Below, piece after piece: positions 1 through 7,554 of a stretch of 64,000 nt of DNA. Numbering within the stretch: the first letter of the stretch is position 1; every line of letters starts with the position of its first letter. The notes beneath the pieces are model-generated. The model had not been told where the DNA came from and searched no databases. It saw only the letters and a list, made by a program, of their open reading frames with translations. The stretch comes from JALCLA01 sp965653565. Lineage in GTDB: Bacteria > Pseudomonadota > Gammaproteobacteria > Xanthomonadales > Xanthomonadaceae. The stretch lies in contig CBFHAI010000004.1 of assembly GCA_965653565.1 (NCBI GenBank), forward strand, positions 1 to 64,000. The letters are read 5' to 3'. A program made the position numbers and the translations under genes.

Positions 1-26
1 ACTTTCTTTGCACAAGCAAAGAAAGT
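1..26. repeat. Perfect hairpin repeat, 11-bp stem
   Basis: ACTTTCTTTGC at 1-11 pairs exactly with GCAAAGAAAGT at 16-26 across an ACAA loop. A C/G-rich tail (CCCCCGCTGAGGGGG, 34-48) forms a second short stem. Hairpins of this kind are dispersed between genes in this bacterial order; the window starts inside or at the edge of one copy. Confidence 0.7.
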
Positions 27-147
27 GACTCGGCCCCCGCTGAGGGGGACGAAACCGGCGAAGTCGCAACTTCAAACGCGAGGGAAGCGGAAAGCATTAA
101 TTCGCCGAAAAAGCATCGCGAAAACCAGAACGTTTTAAAGTCACTGG

Positions 148-174
148 ATTCCCACCTGCGCGGGAATGACGAAG
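148..174. repeat. Short palindromic intergenic repeat (GGGAATGACGAAG type)
   Basis: ATTCCC (148-153) and GGGAAT (162-167) form a short stem and are followed by GACGAAG. The same GCGGGAATGACGAAG string recurs at the right arm of the hairpin near 48231-48248, so this is one copy of a dispersed element. Confidence 0.55.
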
Positions 175-237
175 AGTGAGGAATGTCGAAACACGCAAAT
201 ACCAATCGCGCAAAACATCGACCGCACCCGGAATCAA

Positions 238-633
238 TCACCCAGGCAACGAATACTCAAACCCATAAAAATGCTCCCCACCGGTGATATCGATAGTCAT
301 CGTGCCAGTAAGGCCTTCCAATTCCCCGGTGCCCGAATCCGGCACCACGGTCACCAATAGTTCCGGCACGCCGCGGTTCATCACACCGCGATGTTGCAGT
401 GCGAAGCTGCCGCTCCGGCCGTCGAGGGTGCCGGTGACGCGTTCCATCGCGACGTAGGCGGCCGATCCTTTCACCGTGCCGCCAATCGCCAGCATCTGGC
501 CGACGCTGGTCGCGTCGAGCGGGCCGTGGAAGCGTTTGTCGAGCAGCATGCGGCCGACGGCGTCGCCGACCGTGGGGTCGGGGGCTTGCGGCAGCAGTTT
601 GACGTCGAATTTTCCGCGCGCTTGGTGGGTCAT
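238..633 (-). CDS. DUF3224 domain protein
   Basis: The 131-residue cytoplasmic protein has no signal peptide. It is alternating beta sequence typical of the small DUF3224 barrel family: TVKGSAAYVAMERVTGTL, then SFALQHRG, then a glycine-rich EGLTGTMTI and a closing GGEHFYGFEYSL strand. The family is predicted to form a lipocalin-like or allene-oxide-cyclase-like barrel; its ligand and role are unknown. The gene is read away from the M20 amidohydrolase, with a 113-base divergent spacer. I am confident about the family and make no functional claim. Confidence 0.75.
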   Translation of the reverse strand: MTHQARGKFDVKLLPQAPDPTVGDAVGRMLLDKRFHGPLDATSVGQMLAIGGTVKGSAAYVAMERVTGTLDGRSGSFALQHRGVMNRGVPELLVTVVPDSGTGELEGLTGTMTIDITGGEHFYGFEYSLPG

Positions 634-746
634 CGGAGGTGGCCTGGGGGACGGAGGAGAAGAACCTTCCTCCGCGGGTGGTGCCGCGTCAAGCCGGAAT
701 GCGTGCGGACTGCGTTAGCATCGGACTATCCAATCGGGAAACGCCC

Positions 747-2018
747 ATGCGCCTCGTCGTTGTCGCCTTGTTGTTGTCGCTTGCCGCCGCGTCGCCGGGC
801 GCGTCCGAGTTGTCGCCGCTCGATCTGAAAGTGATCGAATGGCGGCGCGATTTCCATCAATTCCCGGAATTGGGACATCAGGAAACACGCACCGCCGGCA
901 TCGTCGCCGAGCATCTGCGTTCGCTCGGCATGCAGGTGCGCACCGGCATCGCCGGCACCGGCGTCACCGGTGTGCTGAAGGGTGGCAAGCCGGGGCCGCG
1001 CATCGCTTTGCGTGCCGACATGGATGCATTGCCGGTGGTCGAAACGGTCGACGTGCCGTTCGCGTCGAAGGTGAAGACCACGTATCGCGGTGAACCGGTC
1101 GGCGTGATGCATGCCTGCGGCCACGATGCGCATGTCGCGATCCTGATGGGCGTCGCCGAAGCGCTGGCGAAGACGCGCGAGGAGTGGGGCGGCGAGGTGA
1201 TGTTCGTGTTCCAGCCGGCCGAGGAAGGTCCGCCGAACGTCGGCGAAATCTTCGGTGCGGCCAAGATGCTGGAAGAAGGCGTGTTCGCCGATTTCACGCC
1301 GCAGGCGGTCATCGCGCTGCATGTGTGGTCGGCGTTGCCGATCGGCACGGTCGGCACGCGCAGCGGGCCGTTGATGGCGAGCGCGGACGAGTGGACGTTG
1401 ACGGTGCACGGTCGGCAGACGCACGGTTCGCGGCCGTGGGCGGGGGTCGATCCGATCACCGTCGCCGCGCAGATCCTGCTCGGTACGCAGAGCCTCATCG
1501 CGCGTCAGATCGACATCACGTCGTCGCCCGTGGTGTTGACGGCCGGCGTGATCAAGGGCGGTGTGCGTTTCAACATCATTCCCGACACGGTGCAGCTCAC
1601 CGGCACCTTGCGCACCTTCGACATGGTCGTGCGCGAAGACGTGATCACGCGTTTTCGCCGCACCGCCGACAATTTCGCCGAAGCCAGCGGCGCGACGGCG
1701 GAATTGATCGTCGCCAACAATGCGCCGGTGACGAAGAACGATCCGGCCTTGACGGCGCGCCTGCAGCCGGTGCTGGTGGCAACCGTCGGCGCCGATCGCG
1801 TCATGGAAATGCCGCTGAGCACGATCGCCGAAGACTTCAGCCAGTTCGCCAATCGCGTTCCGGGTTTCTATTTCTTCGTCGGGGCAACCCCGCGCGACAA
1901 GGATCCGAAGACCGCGCCGGCCAATCATTCGCCGCAGTTCTTCCTCGACGAGGAAGCGTTGCAGATCGGCACGCGAACGCTGCTGGCGGTGGCGCGCGAG
2001 GCGTTGGCGGGCGAGTAG
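747..2018 (+). CDS. Secreted M20 family metal-dependent amidohydrolase
   Basis: This 423-residue zinc amidohydrolase of the M20D (hippurate or N-acyl amino acid hydrolase) group has metal-ligand motifs in order: HACGHDAH near residue 120, AEEGP, ALHVW, and a C-terminal NHSPQFF. The ALRADMDALP signature precedes them. I chose the ATG at 747 because it opens a clear signal peptide (MRLVVVALLLSLAAASPGA); upstream in-frame starts would place this hydrophobic stretch internally. The protein probably acts in the periplasm or outside on N-acylated amino acids or peptides; the substrate cannot be read from sequence. It ends 137 bases before rpfC on the same strand. Confidence 0.85.
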   Translation: MRLVVVALLLSLAAASPGASELSPLDLKVIEWRRDFHQFPELGHQETRTAGIVAEHLRSLGMQVRTGIAGTGVTGVLKGGKPGPRIALRADMDALPVVETVDVPFASKVKTTYRGEPVGVMHACGHDAHVAILMGVAEALAKTREEWGGEVMFVFQPAEEGPPNVGEIFGAAKMLEEGVFADFTPQAVIALHVWSALPIGTVGTRSGPLMASADEWTLTVHGRQTHGSRPWAGVDPITVAAQILLGTQSLIARQIDITSSPVVLTAGVIKGGVRFNIIPDTVQLTGTLRTFDMVVREDVITRFRRTADNFAEASGATAELIVANNAPVTKNDPALTARLQPVLVATVGADRVMEMPLSTIAEDFSQFANRVPGFYFFVGATPRDKDPKTAPANHSPQFFLDEEALQIGTRTLLAVAREALAGE

Positions 2019-2155
2019 GCGCGGATGAAGACCGACGGCGAGCGCGGCGGAATGAGCCGGGCGCTTGAACCGGTCGCGAACCTGCGCTGCGCGCGCGATT
2101 GCGTCGCCCGGCGGCGCGGTCGAGAATCGGAGCCTCCCCTCGACGGCAGGTGGCC

Positions 2156-4345
2156 ATGACGAACGGCGTCGCGCCGCTGCAGCCTCCGGCTCCGGAGCCG
2201 GGCCCGGCCTGGCCGCAGCGCGCCCTGGCCTGGCTGGCGGCACTGCGGCGCCGGTTGCGCGCGCGGCCCGACACCGAGCACGAGCAGGCGCTGATCCGCG
2301 TGTTCATCGCGCCGCTCATGGTGGTGTATCTGTACGCGTCGCTGCGTTTCGGCCAGATCGATATCGATGCCTTCGACGGCGTGCTGGTGGCGATCGTGCT
2401 CGAGATGGTGGTGGCGATCGGTCTGGTGGTGGCGATCGTTCGACAGCCGGGGATTTCGCATGTGCGCCGCATCGTCGGCATGCTCACCGACTACGGCACG
2501 TCGGGCCTGGCGATGTATCTGATCGGCGAGGCCGGCGCACCCTTCGTGGCGCTGTTCCTCTGGATGACGATCGGCAACGGTCATCGCTTCGGCCGCAATT
2601 ATCTGCGCCTGGCGATCGCGATGGCGGGCGCGGGCTTCGTGATCGTGGTGGCCACCACGCCGTTCTGGCAGCAGCATTTGGTATTGAGCACGAGCCTGCT
2701 GATCGCGATCCTGGCGATCCCGGCCTACCAGGAGCGCCTGCTCTCGGCGCTGATCGAGGCGAAGGAAGAATCGACCCGCGCCAATCGCGCCAAGACCTGG
2801 TTCCTCGCCAGCACCAGTCACGAATTGCGCACGCCGCTGACCGGCGTCATCGGCATGATCGATGCGCTCGAGGCCACGCCGCTGCGCGACGACCAGGCCA
2901 CCTACGTGCGCGTCGCGCGTGCCTCGGCGCGCAGCCTGCTGGCGCTGGTGCACGATGTGCTCGACATTGCCGCCATCGAAGCCGGGCGGCTGCAGATCAC
3001 CAATGTCGATTTCTCGCTGCGAGAAATGCTCGCCGACATCGAGACCATGCTTGGCACGACTGCAAATCTGAAGGGCCTGCAGTTCGAGATCGACACCGCC
3101 GCCGACGTGCCGGACGCATTGCATGGCGATCGCGATCACCTGCGCCAGATCCTCGTGAATCTGATCGCCAACGCCGTGAAATTCACCGAACGCGGCTTCG
3201 TGCGCATACTGGTGCGGCGGGCACAGCCGCAGACGCCGCACACCTTGCGTTTCGATGTCTGCGACAGCGGCATCGGCATTCCCGAGCAGGCGCGCGCCAA
3301 GATTTTCGAGGCCTTCGCGCAGGCCCACACCGGCCGCGACCGGCGTTTCGGCGGCACCGGTCTTGGCACCACGATCGCGCGCGAACTGACCGCGCAACTC
3401 GGCGGGCAGATCGGATTCGACAGCGAAGAAGGGCGCGGCACGACGTTCTGGGTGGTGCTGCCTTTCGCCGCCGCGACCGTGCCGGCCGAAGCGGCGCACC
3501 CGGTGCGCAATGTGCGCGACGAAGTGGCCGCGCATCGCGCCGCGCTGACCGCCCTCGAAGTGCTGGTGGTGGACGATCAGCCCACCAATCGCCTGGTGAT
3601 CCGCGAATTGCTGACCCAGGCCGGCCATCGCGTGTACGAGGCCGATGGCGGCGACGCGGCGCTCGAATTGCTGGCCGGCCAGGAGTTCGATCTGGTGATC
3701 AGCGATTTCCACATGCCCGGCCTGACCGGTCTGGACATGCTGCGCGAATTGCGTGCGATGCAGGCGCCGGATCGTGCGACGCCGTTCATCCTGCTCACCG
3801 CCGATCTCACCAACGATGCGCGGCGCGACGCCGATATCGCCGGCGTCTCGGCCTTCCTGTCCAAGCCGATCGACAGCGTGCGTCTGCTGCACACCATCGA
3901 GGCTGTCGTGCGCGGCGAAGTGCCGCCGCCGCCGCCCGCGGAGCTGCCGGCACGCGCGATGCCGGCGCCCTGGTCTGAGCAATCGGTCGAGCAGCCGGTC
4001 GATCCGGCGATCCTGCAGGAACTGGCCGAGGCGTCGAGCAACGCCAGCTTCCTCGGCAACTTCGTGCGCAGTTCGCTGCATGACGCCAAGCATGCCGTCG
4101 AATTGCTGGAAGCCGCCGGGCGGCGCGCCGACTGGGACGATTTCCGCGACCGCGCGCACGCGATCAAGGGCATCACCGCCAATATCGGCGCGGTGCGCGT
4201 CGCAGCGCTGGCGGGAGCCGCCATGCGCCGCGATGCGCTCGCCCTGCCGTCGTCGTGGGCGAGCGACTGCACCGGCATCCGGCGCGCTCTGCAAGCCGCC
4301 GAAGCCGGCATGGATGCCGTGCTCGCCACGATCCAGGTTCCCTGA
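2156..4345 (+). CDS. rpfC: RpfC-type hybrid sensor histidine kinase (DSF sensor)
   Basis: A 729-residue membrane hybrid kinase. About five hydrophobic segments lie between residues 45 and 195, followed by a HisKA box STSHELRTPLTG with phospho-accepting H222, an ATPase N-box NLIANAVKF, a receiver domain (VVDDQPTN; phospho-acceptor D517 in ISDFHMPG) and a C-terminal HPt domain with H668 in AHAIKG. Xanthomonas RpfC has the same order and nearly the same length, with H198, D512 and H657. It is convergent with the rpfF homologue, as in Xanthomonas. The ATG at 2156 was chosen over an upstream in-frame ATG because family proteins start there. RpfC senses DSF, relays phosphate to the c-di-GMP phosphodiesterase RpfG, and restrains RpfF. 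No rpfG is adjacent here; the upstream gene is an amidohydrolase. Confidence 0.85.
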   Translation: MTNGVAPLQPPAPEPGPAWPQRALAWLAALRRRLRARPDTEHEQALIRVFIAPLMVVYLYASLRFGQIDIDAFDGVLVAIVLEMVVAIGLVVAIVRQPGISHVRRIVGMLTDYGTSGLAMYLIGEAGAPFVALFLWMTIGNGHRFGRNYLRLAIAMAGAGFVIVVATTPFWQQHLVLSTSLLIAILAIPAYQERLLSALIEAKEESTRANRAKTWFLASTSHELRTPLTGVIGMIDALEATPLRDDQATYVRVARASARSLLALVHDVLDIAAIEAGRLQITNVDFSLREMLADIETMLGTTANLKGLQFEIDTAADVPDALHGDRDHLRQILVNLIANAVKFTERGFVRILVRRAQPQTPHTLRFDVCDSGIGIPEQARAKIFEAFAQAHTGRDRRFGGTGLGTTIARELTAQLGGQIGFDSEEGRGTTFWVVLPFAAATVPAEAAHPVRNVRDEVAAHRAALTALEVLVVDDQPTNRLVIRELLTQAGHRVYEADGGDAALELLAGQEFDLVISDFHMPGLTGLDMLRELRAMQAPDRATPFILLTADLTNDARRDADIAGVSAFLSKPIDSVRLLHTIEAVVRGEVPPPPPAELPARAMPAPWSEQSVEQPVDPAILQELAEASSNASFLGNFVRSSLHDAKHAVELLEAAGRRADWDDFRDRAHAIKGITANIGAVRVAALAGAAMRRDALALPSSWASDCTGIRRALQAAEAGMDAVLATIQVP

Positions 4346-4365
4346 CCATCGCAATCCGCGGTCGC

Positions 4366-4393
4366 AATCCGCCGTCACGAATCCGCCGTCACA
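4366..4393. repeat. Tandem 14-bp duplication between rpfC and rpfF
   Basis: AATCCGCCGTCACG at 4366-4379 is followed directly by AATCCGCCGTCACA at 4380-4393. A partial third copy (GCAATCCGCGGTC) lies just upstream. It occupies most of the 73-base gap between two convergent genes. I see no classical terminator here. Confidence 0.7.
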
Positions 4394-4418
4394 ACCTGCG
4401 GGTGGCTGCTCCGCGGCC

Positions 4419-5321
4419 CTAGGCCACCGCCGCGGCGGCTGCATGGCAGACGGGTTCCGAAGCGGGCTGCGCGTGGCGGCGATCCTGCGCCCGCACGAAA
4501 CGCTGCATCGTGCGCAGCGATTTGTCGGTCAGCGTCAGCGCGGTGTCGACCCATTCTTCGGCGATGCGATACAGCTCGTCCATCGAGACCGCTTCGCCGC
4601 TGCGGCGCATGCGGTCCACCGCCAGGCGCGTGCGCGGATGTTTTTTCTGCTCGCGGATGAAATTCTCCGCCGCCGCCACGCCCTGGCCGTCCGGCACCAC
4701 CTGGTCCACCACGCCCAGCGCATGCAATTCGCGCGCGCTGTAGATGCGGCCGCTGAGGATCAGCTGCTCGGCCACCCGTCCGCCGGCACGCCGGCGCAGG
4801 AACGGATAGGCCCCCATGCCGGGGAACAGGTCGAACAGCACTTCGGGCAGGCCGAAGCTGGCGCTTTCCTCGGCGATGATGGTGTTGCACGACAGCGCCG
4901 CTTCGAAGCCGCCGCCGAGCGCCGCGCCCTGCACCAGGGCGATCGAATGCACGTGCGGTCCGAAACCGGCGTGGTAGTGATGCACGCCTTCGACGCACAG
5001 GCGGGCGTAACCGAGCAGGTGCTCGCGATCGCCGCCGCGGATCGCGTTGGCGAACAGTTCCAGATCGCCGCCCAGGTTGAACACGCCGGCCTGAGAGGCG
5101 AGCACGAAGAACGTGCTTTCGTTCGCCGGACGCGCCTGTTCGAGCGAGGCGACGGTGCGCTGCACGGCGCGCATTTCGTGCATCAGGCCGGGGTGGAAAC
5201 ACGGCCGCGCGATCTCGCTGCCGGGGCGGTGCATGAAGCACCAATAGGTACGGGCGATCGGATCGTGCACGGTGTGGGTGTAGCGCGAGTTGCCGTTGAG
5301 CAGGGAAGAGAGCGGGTTCAT
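4419..5321 (-). CDS. rpfF: RpfF-type DSF synthase (crotonase fold)
   Basis: A 300-residue enoyl-CoA hydratase-fold enzyme that makes the cis-2-unsaturated fatty acid signal DSF by dehydrating a 3-hydroxyacyl-ACP and then hydrolysing the thioester. The two catalytic glutamates known in Xanthomonas RpfF (E141, E161) fall at E140 in GGGFEAAL and E160 in FGLPEVLFDLFPGMGAY. The oxyanion-hole motif FNLGGDLELF is at about residue 81. The ATG at 5321 has GGAGAAA eight bases upstream; an ATG 39 bases further up is possible but less well spaced. It follows the metal-dependent hydrolase gene by 35 bases and converges on rpfC. No rpfB (acyl-CoA ligase) is present nearby. Confidence 0.9.
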   Translation of the reverse strand: MNPLSSLLNGNSRYTHTVHDPIARTYWCFMHRPGSEIARPCFHPGLMHEMRAVQRTVASLEQARPANESTFFVLASQAGVFNLGGDLELFANAIRGGDREHLLGYARLCVEGVHHYHAGFGPHVHSIALVQGAALGGGFEAALSCNTIIAEESASFGLPEVLFDLFPGMGAYPFLRRRAGGRVAEQLILSGRIYSARELHALGVVDQVVPDGQGVAAAENFIREQKKHPRTRLAVDRMRRSGEAVSMDELYRIAEEWVDTALTLTDKSLRTMQRFVRAQDRRHAQPASEPVCHAAAAAVA

Positions 5322-5356
5322 GAGTTTTTCTCCGGTTATTGGGGCGAGTTGGCGGT

Positions 5357-6262
5357 TCATGCGGCGCGCGCGGCGACGTCGGCCTGCGGTGCGGGCGCGG
5401 CGGGAGCGGCGTTCGGTGCAAGGATCGGCACGACGTTGGGCCAGCGCGCGATCGCGGCCTCGGCGAGATGACGGTCGTCGAGATCCCAGGGCTTGAACGA
5501 GGGTTTGAGGAACTGCGCGATGTGGCCGAGCATGCGGGCCGCCATGCCGCGGCCGGTGACGGCATGCGAGAACCAGCCGCGCCAGGTCGACCAGCGTTTC
5601 GCCGAGCCGTCCTGCAGCGCGAGCATCGTGGCGCCCGCTGCCATCAGCAGATAGAACAGCGGCACCACCAGGAACACGCTGAGCACGCGCAGTGCGTAGG
5701 CGCCGCGGAAGGTTTCCAGCACGTCGAAGGAAACCGCCTTGTGCTCGATCTCCTCGGCGAAGTGCCACTCGAACAGCGAGCGCACCTGCGGCGTCACGCC
5801 CTCCATCAGATTGCGTGCCAGGTACTCGTGGCCGAGCACCGCGTTGAGGTGTTCGACGCAGGCCACCATCGCCACGCGCAGGTTGAGCGGCGCGAACCGT
5901 TCGACCATGGCGAAGGCGGCCTTGTCGGCGAACTTCACGAAGCTCCCGAAGCGATAGCCTTGGGAGGAGAGCATCGACCAGGCGCGCTTGTGTGCCACGC
6001 CGTGCTGGCCTTCCTGGCGCGAGAACTCGCGCACCGCATTGCGCAGCCGCATGTCCTGCAGTCGGGGCAGGGCGCGGTTGAGGGTGCGGATGTAGAAGCC
6101 CTCGTTGTCGGGCACCAGCAGGGTGTAGGTGTTGAGCAGGTGGGTGGCGGCCGGCTCGCCGTGGAACCAGTGACGCGGCACGTCGGCGTCGGGCGGCGAT
6201 TCGAAACGGCGGATGGTGAGCGAGTCGCCTGCGTGGGCAGGCCGGTGGGTGAAGGTAGTCAT
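5357..6262 (-). CDS. Predicted metal-dependent hydrolase (PF10118-like) upstream of rpfF
   Basis: A 301-residue protein of the COG3687/PF10118 type. Paired carboxylate and histidine motifs resemble a ferritin-like di-metal site: E84-x2-H87 (REFSRQEGQH), E137-H138 (CVEHLN) and E170/E171-x-E173-H174 (FAEEIEHK). One strongly hydrophobic segment spans about residues 191-214, so the protein is probably membrane attached. AGGAG lies seven bases before the ATG. The gene reads into rpfF with a 35-base gap, which suggests co-transcription. The reaction is unknown. Being next to a fatty-acid signal synthase makes a lipid or acyl substrate plausible, but that is inference from position only. Confidence 0.75.
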   Translation of the reverse strand: MTTFTHRPAHAGDSLTIRRFESPPDADVPRHWFHGEPAATHLLNTYTLLVPDNEGFYIRTLNRALPRLQDMRLRNAVREFSRQEGQHGVAHKRAWSMLSSQGYRFGSFVKFADKAAFAMVERFAPLNLRVAMVACVEHLNAVLGHEYLARNLMEGVTPQVRSLFEWHFAEEIEHKAVSFDVLETFRGAYALRVLSVFLVVPLFYLLMAAGATMLALQDGSAKRWSTWRGWFSHAVTGRGMAARMLGHIAQFLKPSFKPWDLDDRHLAEAAIARWPNVVPILAPNAAPAAPAPQADVAARAA

Positions 6263-6782
6263 GCGACAACTCCTGGCGGTGGACGAACGGAAGCCCGCAA
6301 CGCACAGGCGTTGCGGGAGAACACGGCCACGACGGCCGATGCGTGAGACGTACGCGGTGCCACACCGCGCACGACAAGGCGTTTGCCGCGCAGCGATCTG
6401 CGCTGCGGCGGCGCCCGGTCATGGACCGGGCGAATAGAGAAGCGCGCAGCCGCCCCGATGGCGGTGTCGCGCTCGCGATGGCGCGTCGTCGCCGCGACGG
6501 CATACGGCAACCGCACGCGGCGGGGTTCATCGCGTCGCGCACGTCGGCGCGTGTCGAAACGATGATATGCCTCCCCCGATCGCCGCAGACAAGCCGTGCA
6601 CAACATGCGTCTTTCAGCGCAGAAAAACCGAGCGCCGATCGTGAGTCTTTGCTGCCTCACGCGGTGCGTCCGCGACCGGGCGCCGGAAACGATGGCCGCG
6701 CTGGGCTCATCGTCGTTCGATTGGCCGGCGGTGCGATGGGTGCGGCGTCACGCTCGGGGGATGTGGCTGTGTGCGGGGGACG

Positions 6783-6892
6783 GGAGTCGGCGGGAATGGG
6801 GAGTCGGGAATGGGGAGTCGGAAATCGGGAATCGGGAATCGGGAGAAAGCAGTCCGCGCTTTGCTCCCGATTCCCGTCTCCCGATTCCCGGC
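6783..6892. repeat. GGGAATC-word palindromic repeat, copy 1
   Basis: The left half has several tandem heptads of the form GGGAATC/GGGAGTC (about 6795-6845). The right half (6862-6890) carries the reverse complement, CTCCCGATTCCCG twice. CGGGAATCGGGAGA pairs with TCTCCCGATTCCCG, so the whole can fold into a long imperfect hairpin. A second copy lies at 29178-29331 and a fragment at about 63301-63320. Confidence 0.75.
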
Positions 6893-6909
6893 GCCGCCGG
6901 GCCTCGCGC

Positions 6910-6954
6910 TTGCAATCCAACCGGGCACTCATGATACAGTTGCCACTAGCAACT
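6910..6954 (+). promoter_or_regulatory. Putative promoter and MarR operator
   Basis: The inverted repeat AGTTGC-CACTA-GCAACT (6938-6954) sits 12 bases before the marR-like start codon. A weak -35 (TTGCAA, 6910-6915) and a GATACA -10 (6933-6938) are 17 bases apart and abut the repeat, so binding would block transcription. The half-site AGTTGYCACTA recurs before the next gene, which supports autoregulation. Confidence 0.55.
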
Positions 6955-6966
6955 AATGTGCAACGT

Positions 6967-7503
6967 ATGACCCACCCCAGCCCTCCCCCAGACCAGGACC
7001 TCCGCCGCCAGGCCGCCGATTTCCACGCGGCGGTGTCGGAGCTGGTGCGCGTCTACCAGTTCCGCGATCGCGATCGCATCTGCTGTCACGACATCTCGGT
7101 GACGCAGTGCTATGCGCTCGAAGTGCTGCTTATGCAGGGGCCGATGCGCAGTCAGGCGCTGGCCGCCGCCTTGCATCTGGACAAGAGCACCACCACGCGC
7201 GTCGTCGATGCGCTGGTGCGCAAGGGCTATGTCGAGCGGCTGGCCGACGCCGAGGATGCGCGCGCGGTGCGCCTGCGCGTCACGCGCAAGGGCCGCCAGC
7301 TGCACCAGCGCATCGACGGCGATCTGATCGAACAACAGGAAGCCCTGCTGCGCGATCTGGACCCGGAGATCCGCGCGGGCGCCACCGAAATCCTGCGCCG
7401 CCTGGCGCGTGCGGCCGATGCGCGATTCCGTTCCGGCACCAGTGTCGGATCGTGCGCCGTGGCCTGTGCGCCGTCGGGCTGCGACGCGGAAGACTCCGGC
7501 TGA
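6967..7503 (+). CDS. MarR family transcriptional regulator with Cys-rich tail
   Basis: A 178-residue winged-helix regulator. The recognition region reads LAAALHLDKSTTTRVVDALVRKGYVERL (about 64-91), followed by the MarR wing DAEDARAVRLRVTRKG. C39, C40 and C48 (RICCHDISVTQC) lie in the helix ahead of the DNA-binding domain. The last 20 residues contain three more cysteines (GSCAVACAPSGC), which is unusual for MarR. The cysteines could sense a thiol-reactive ligand such as a metalloid or oxidant. The gene is followed after 51 bases by a flavoprotein that also has a Cys-rich tail. Autoregulation is likely from the palindrome upstream. Confidence 0.85.
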   Translation: MTHPSPPPDQDLRRQAADFHAAVSELVRVYQFRDRDRICCHDISVTQCYALEVLLMQGPMRSQALAAALHLDKSTTTRVVDALVRKGYVERLADAEDARAVRLRVTRKGRQLHQRIDGDLIEQQEALLRDLDPEIRAGATEILRRLARAADARFRSGTSVGSCAVACAPSGCDAEDSG

Positions 7504-7516
7504 TTTTTTTGGCTGG

Positions 7517-7541
7517 ATAGTTGTCACTACCATCAATATAA
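7517..7541 (+). promoter_or_regulatory. Second MarR-type half-site before the flavoprotein gene
   Basis: AGTTGTCACTA at 7519-7529 matches the left arm and spacer of the operator at 6938-6954 (AGTTGCCACTA) with one change. It is followed by an A/T-rich stretch (ATCAATATAAT, 7531-7541) that could serve as a -10. It lies in the 51-base gap before the flavoprotein ATG. Confidence 0.45.
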
Positions 7542-7554
7542 TCGGATAGCCGCC

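Larger units (their letters stand above)
6263..6966. other. 704-base spacer without a supported gene
   Basis: Open frames here are arginine-rich and lack recognisable domains or ribosome sites. The spacer holds the upstream region of the metal-dependent hydrolase, a GGGAATC-type palindromic repeat (6783-6892) and the promoter and operator of the MarR gene at its right end. Confidence 0.6.

Noticed and set aside
1925..4444. Long open frame on the minus strand opposite rpfC (about 840 codons)
   Set aside because: It is antisense to a clear hybrid kinase, is rich in Arg/Gln/His/Asp as shadow frames of high-GC genes are, and has no recognisable domain.
6259..6660. Possible 133-codon gene upstream of the metal-dependent hydrolase
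   Set aside because: Arg-rich with no ribosome site or similarity; it overlaps the hydrolase start region.
6783..6892. CRISPR array suggested by short tandem units
   Set aside because: The units are heptads without unique spacers, and no cas gene is in the window.
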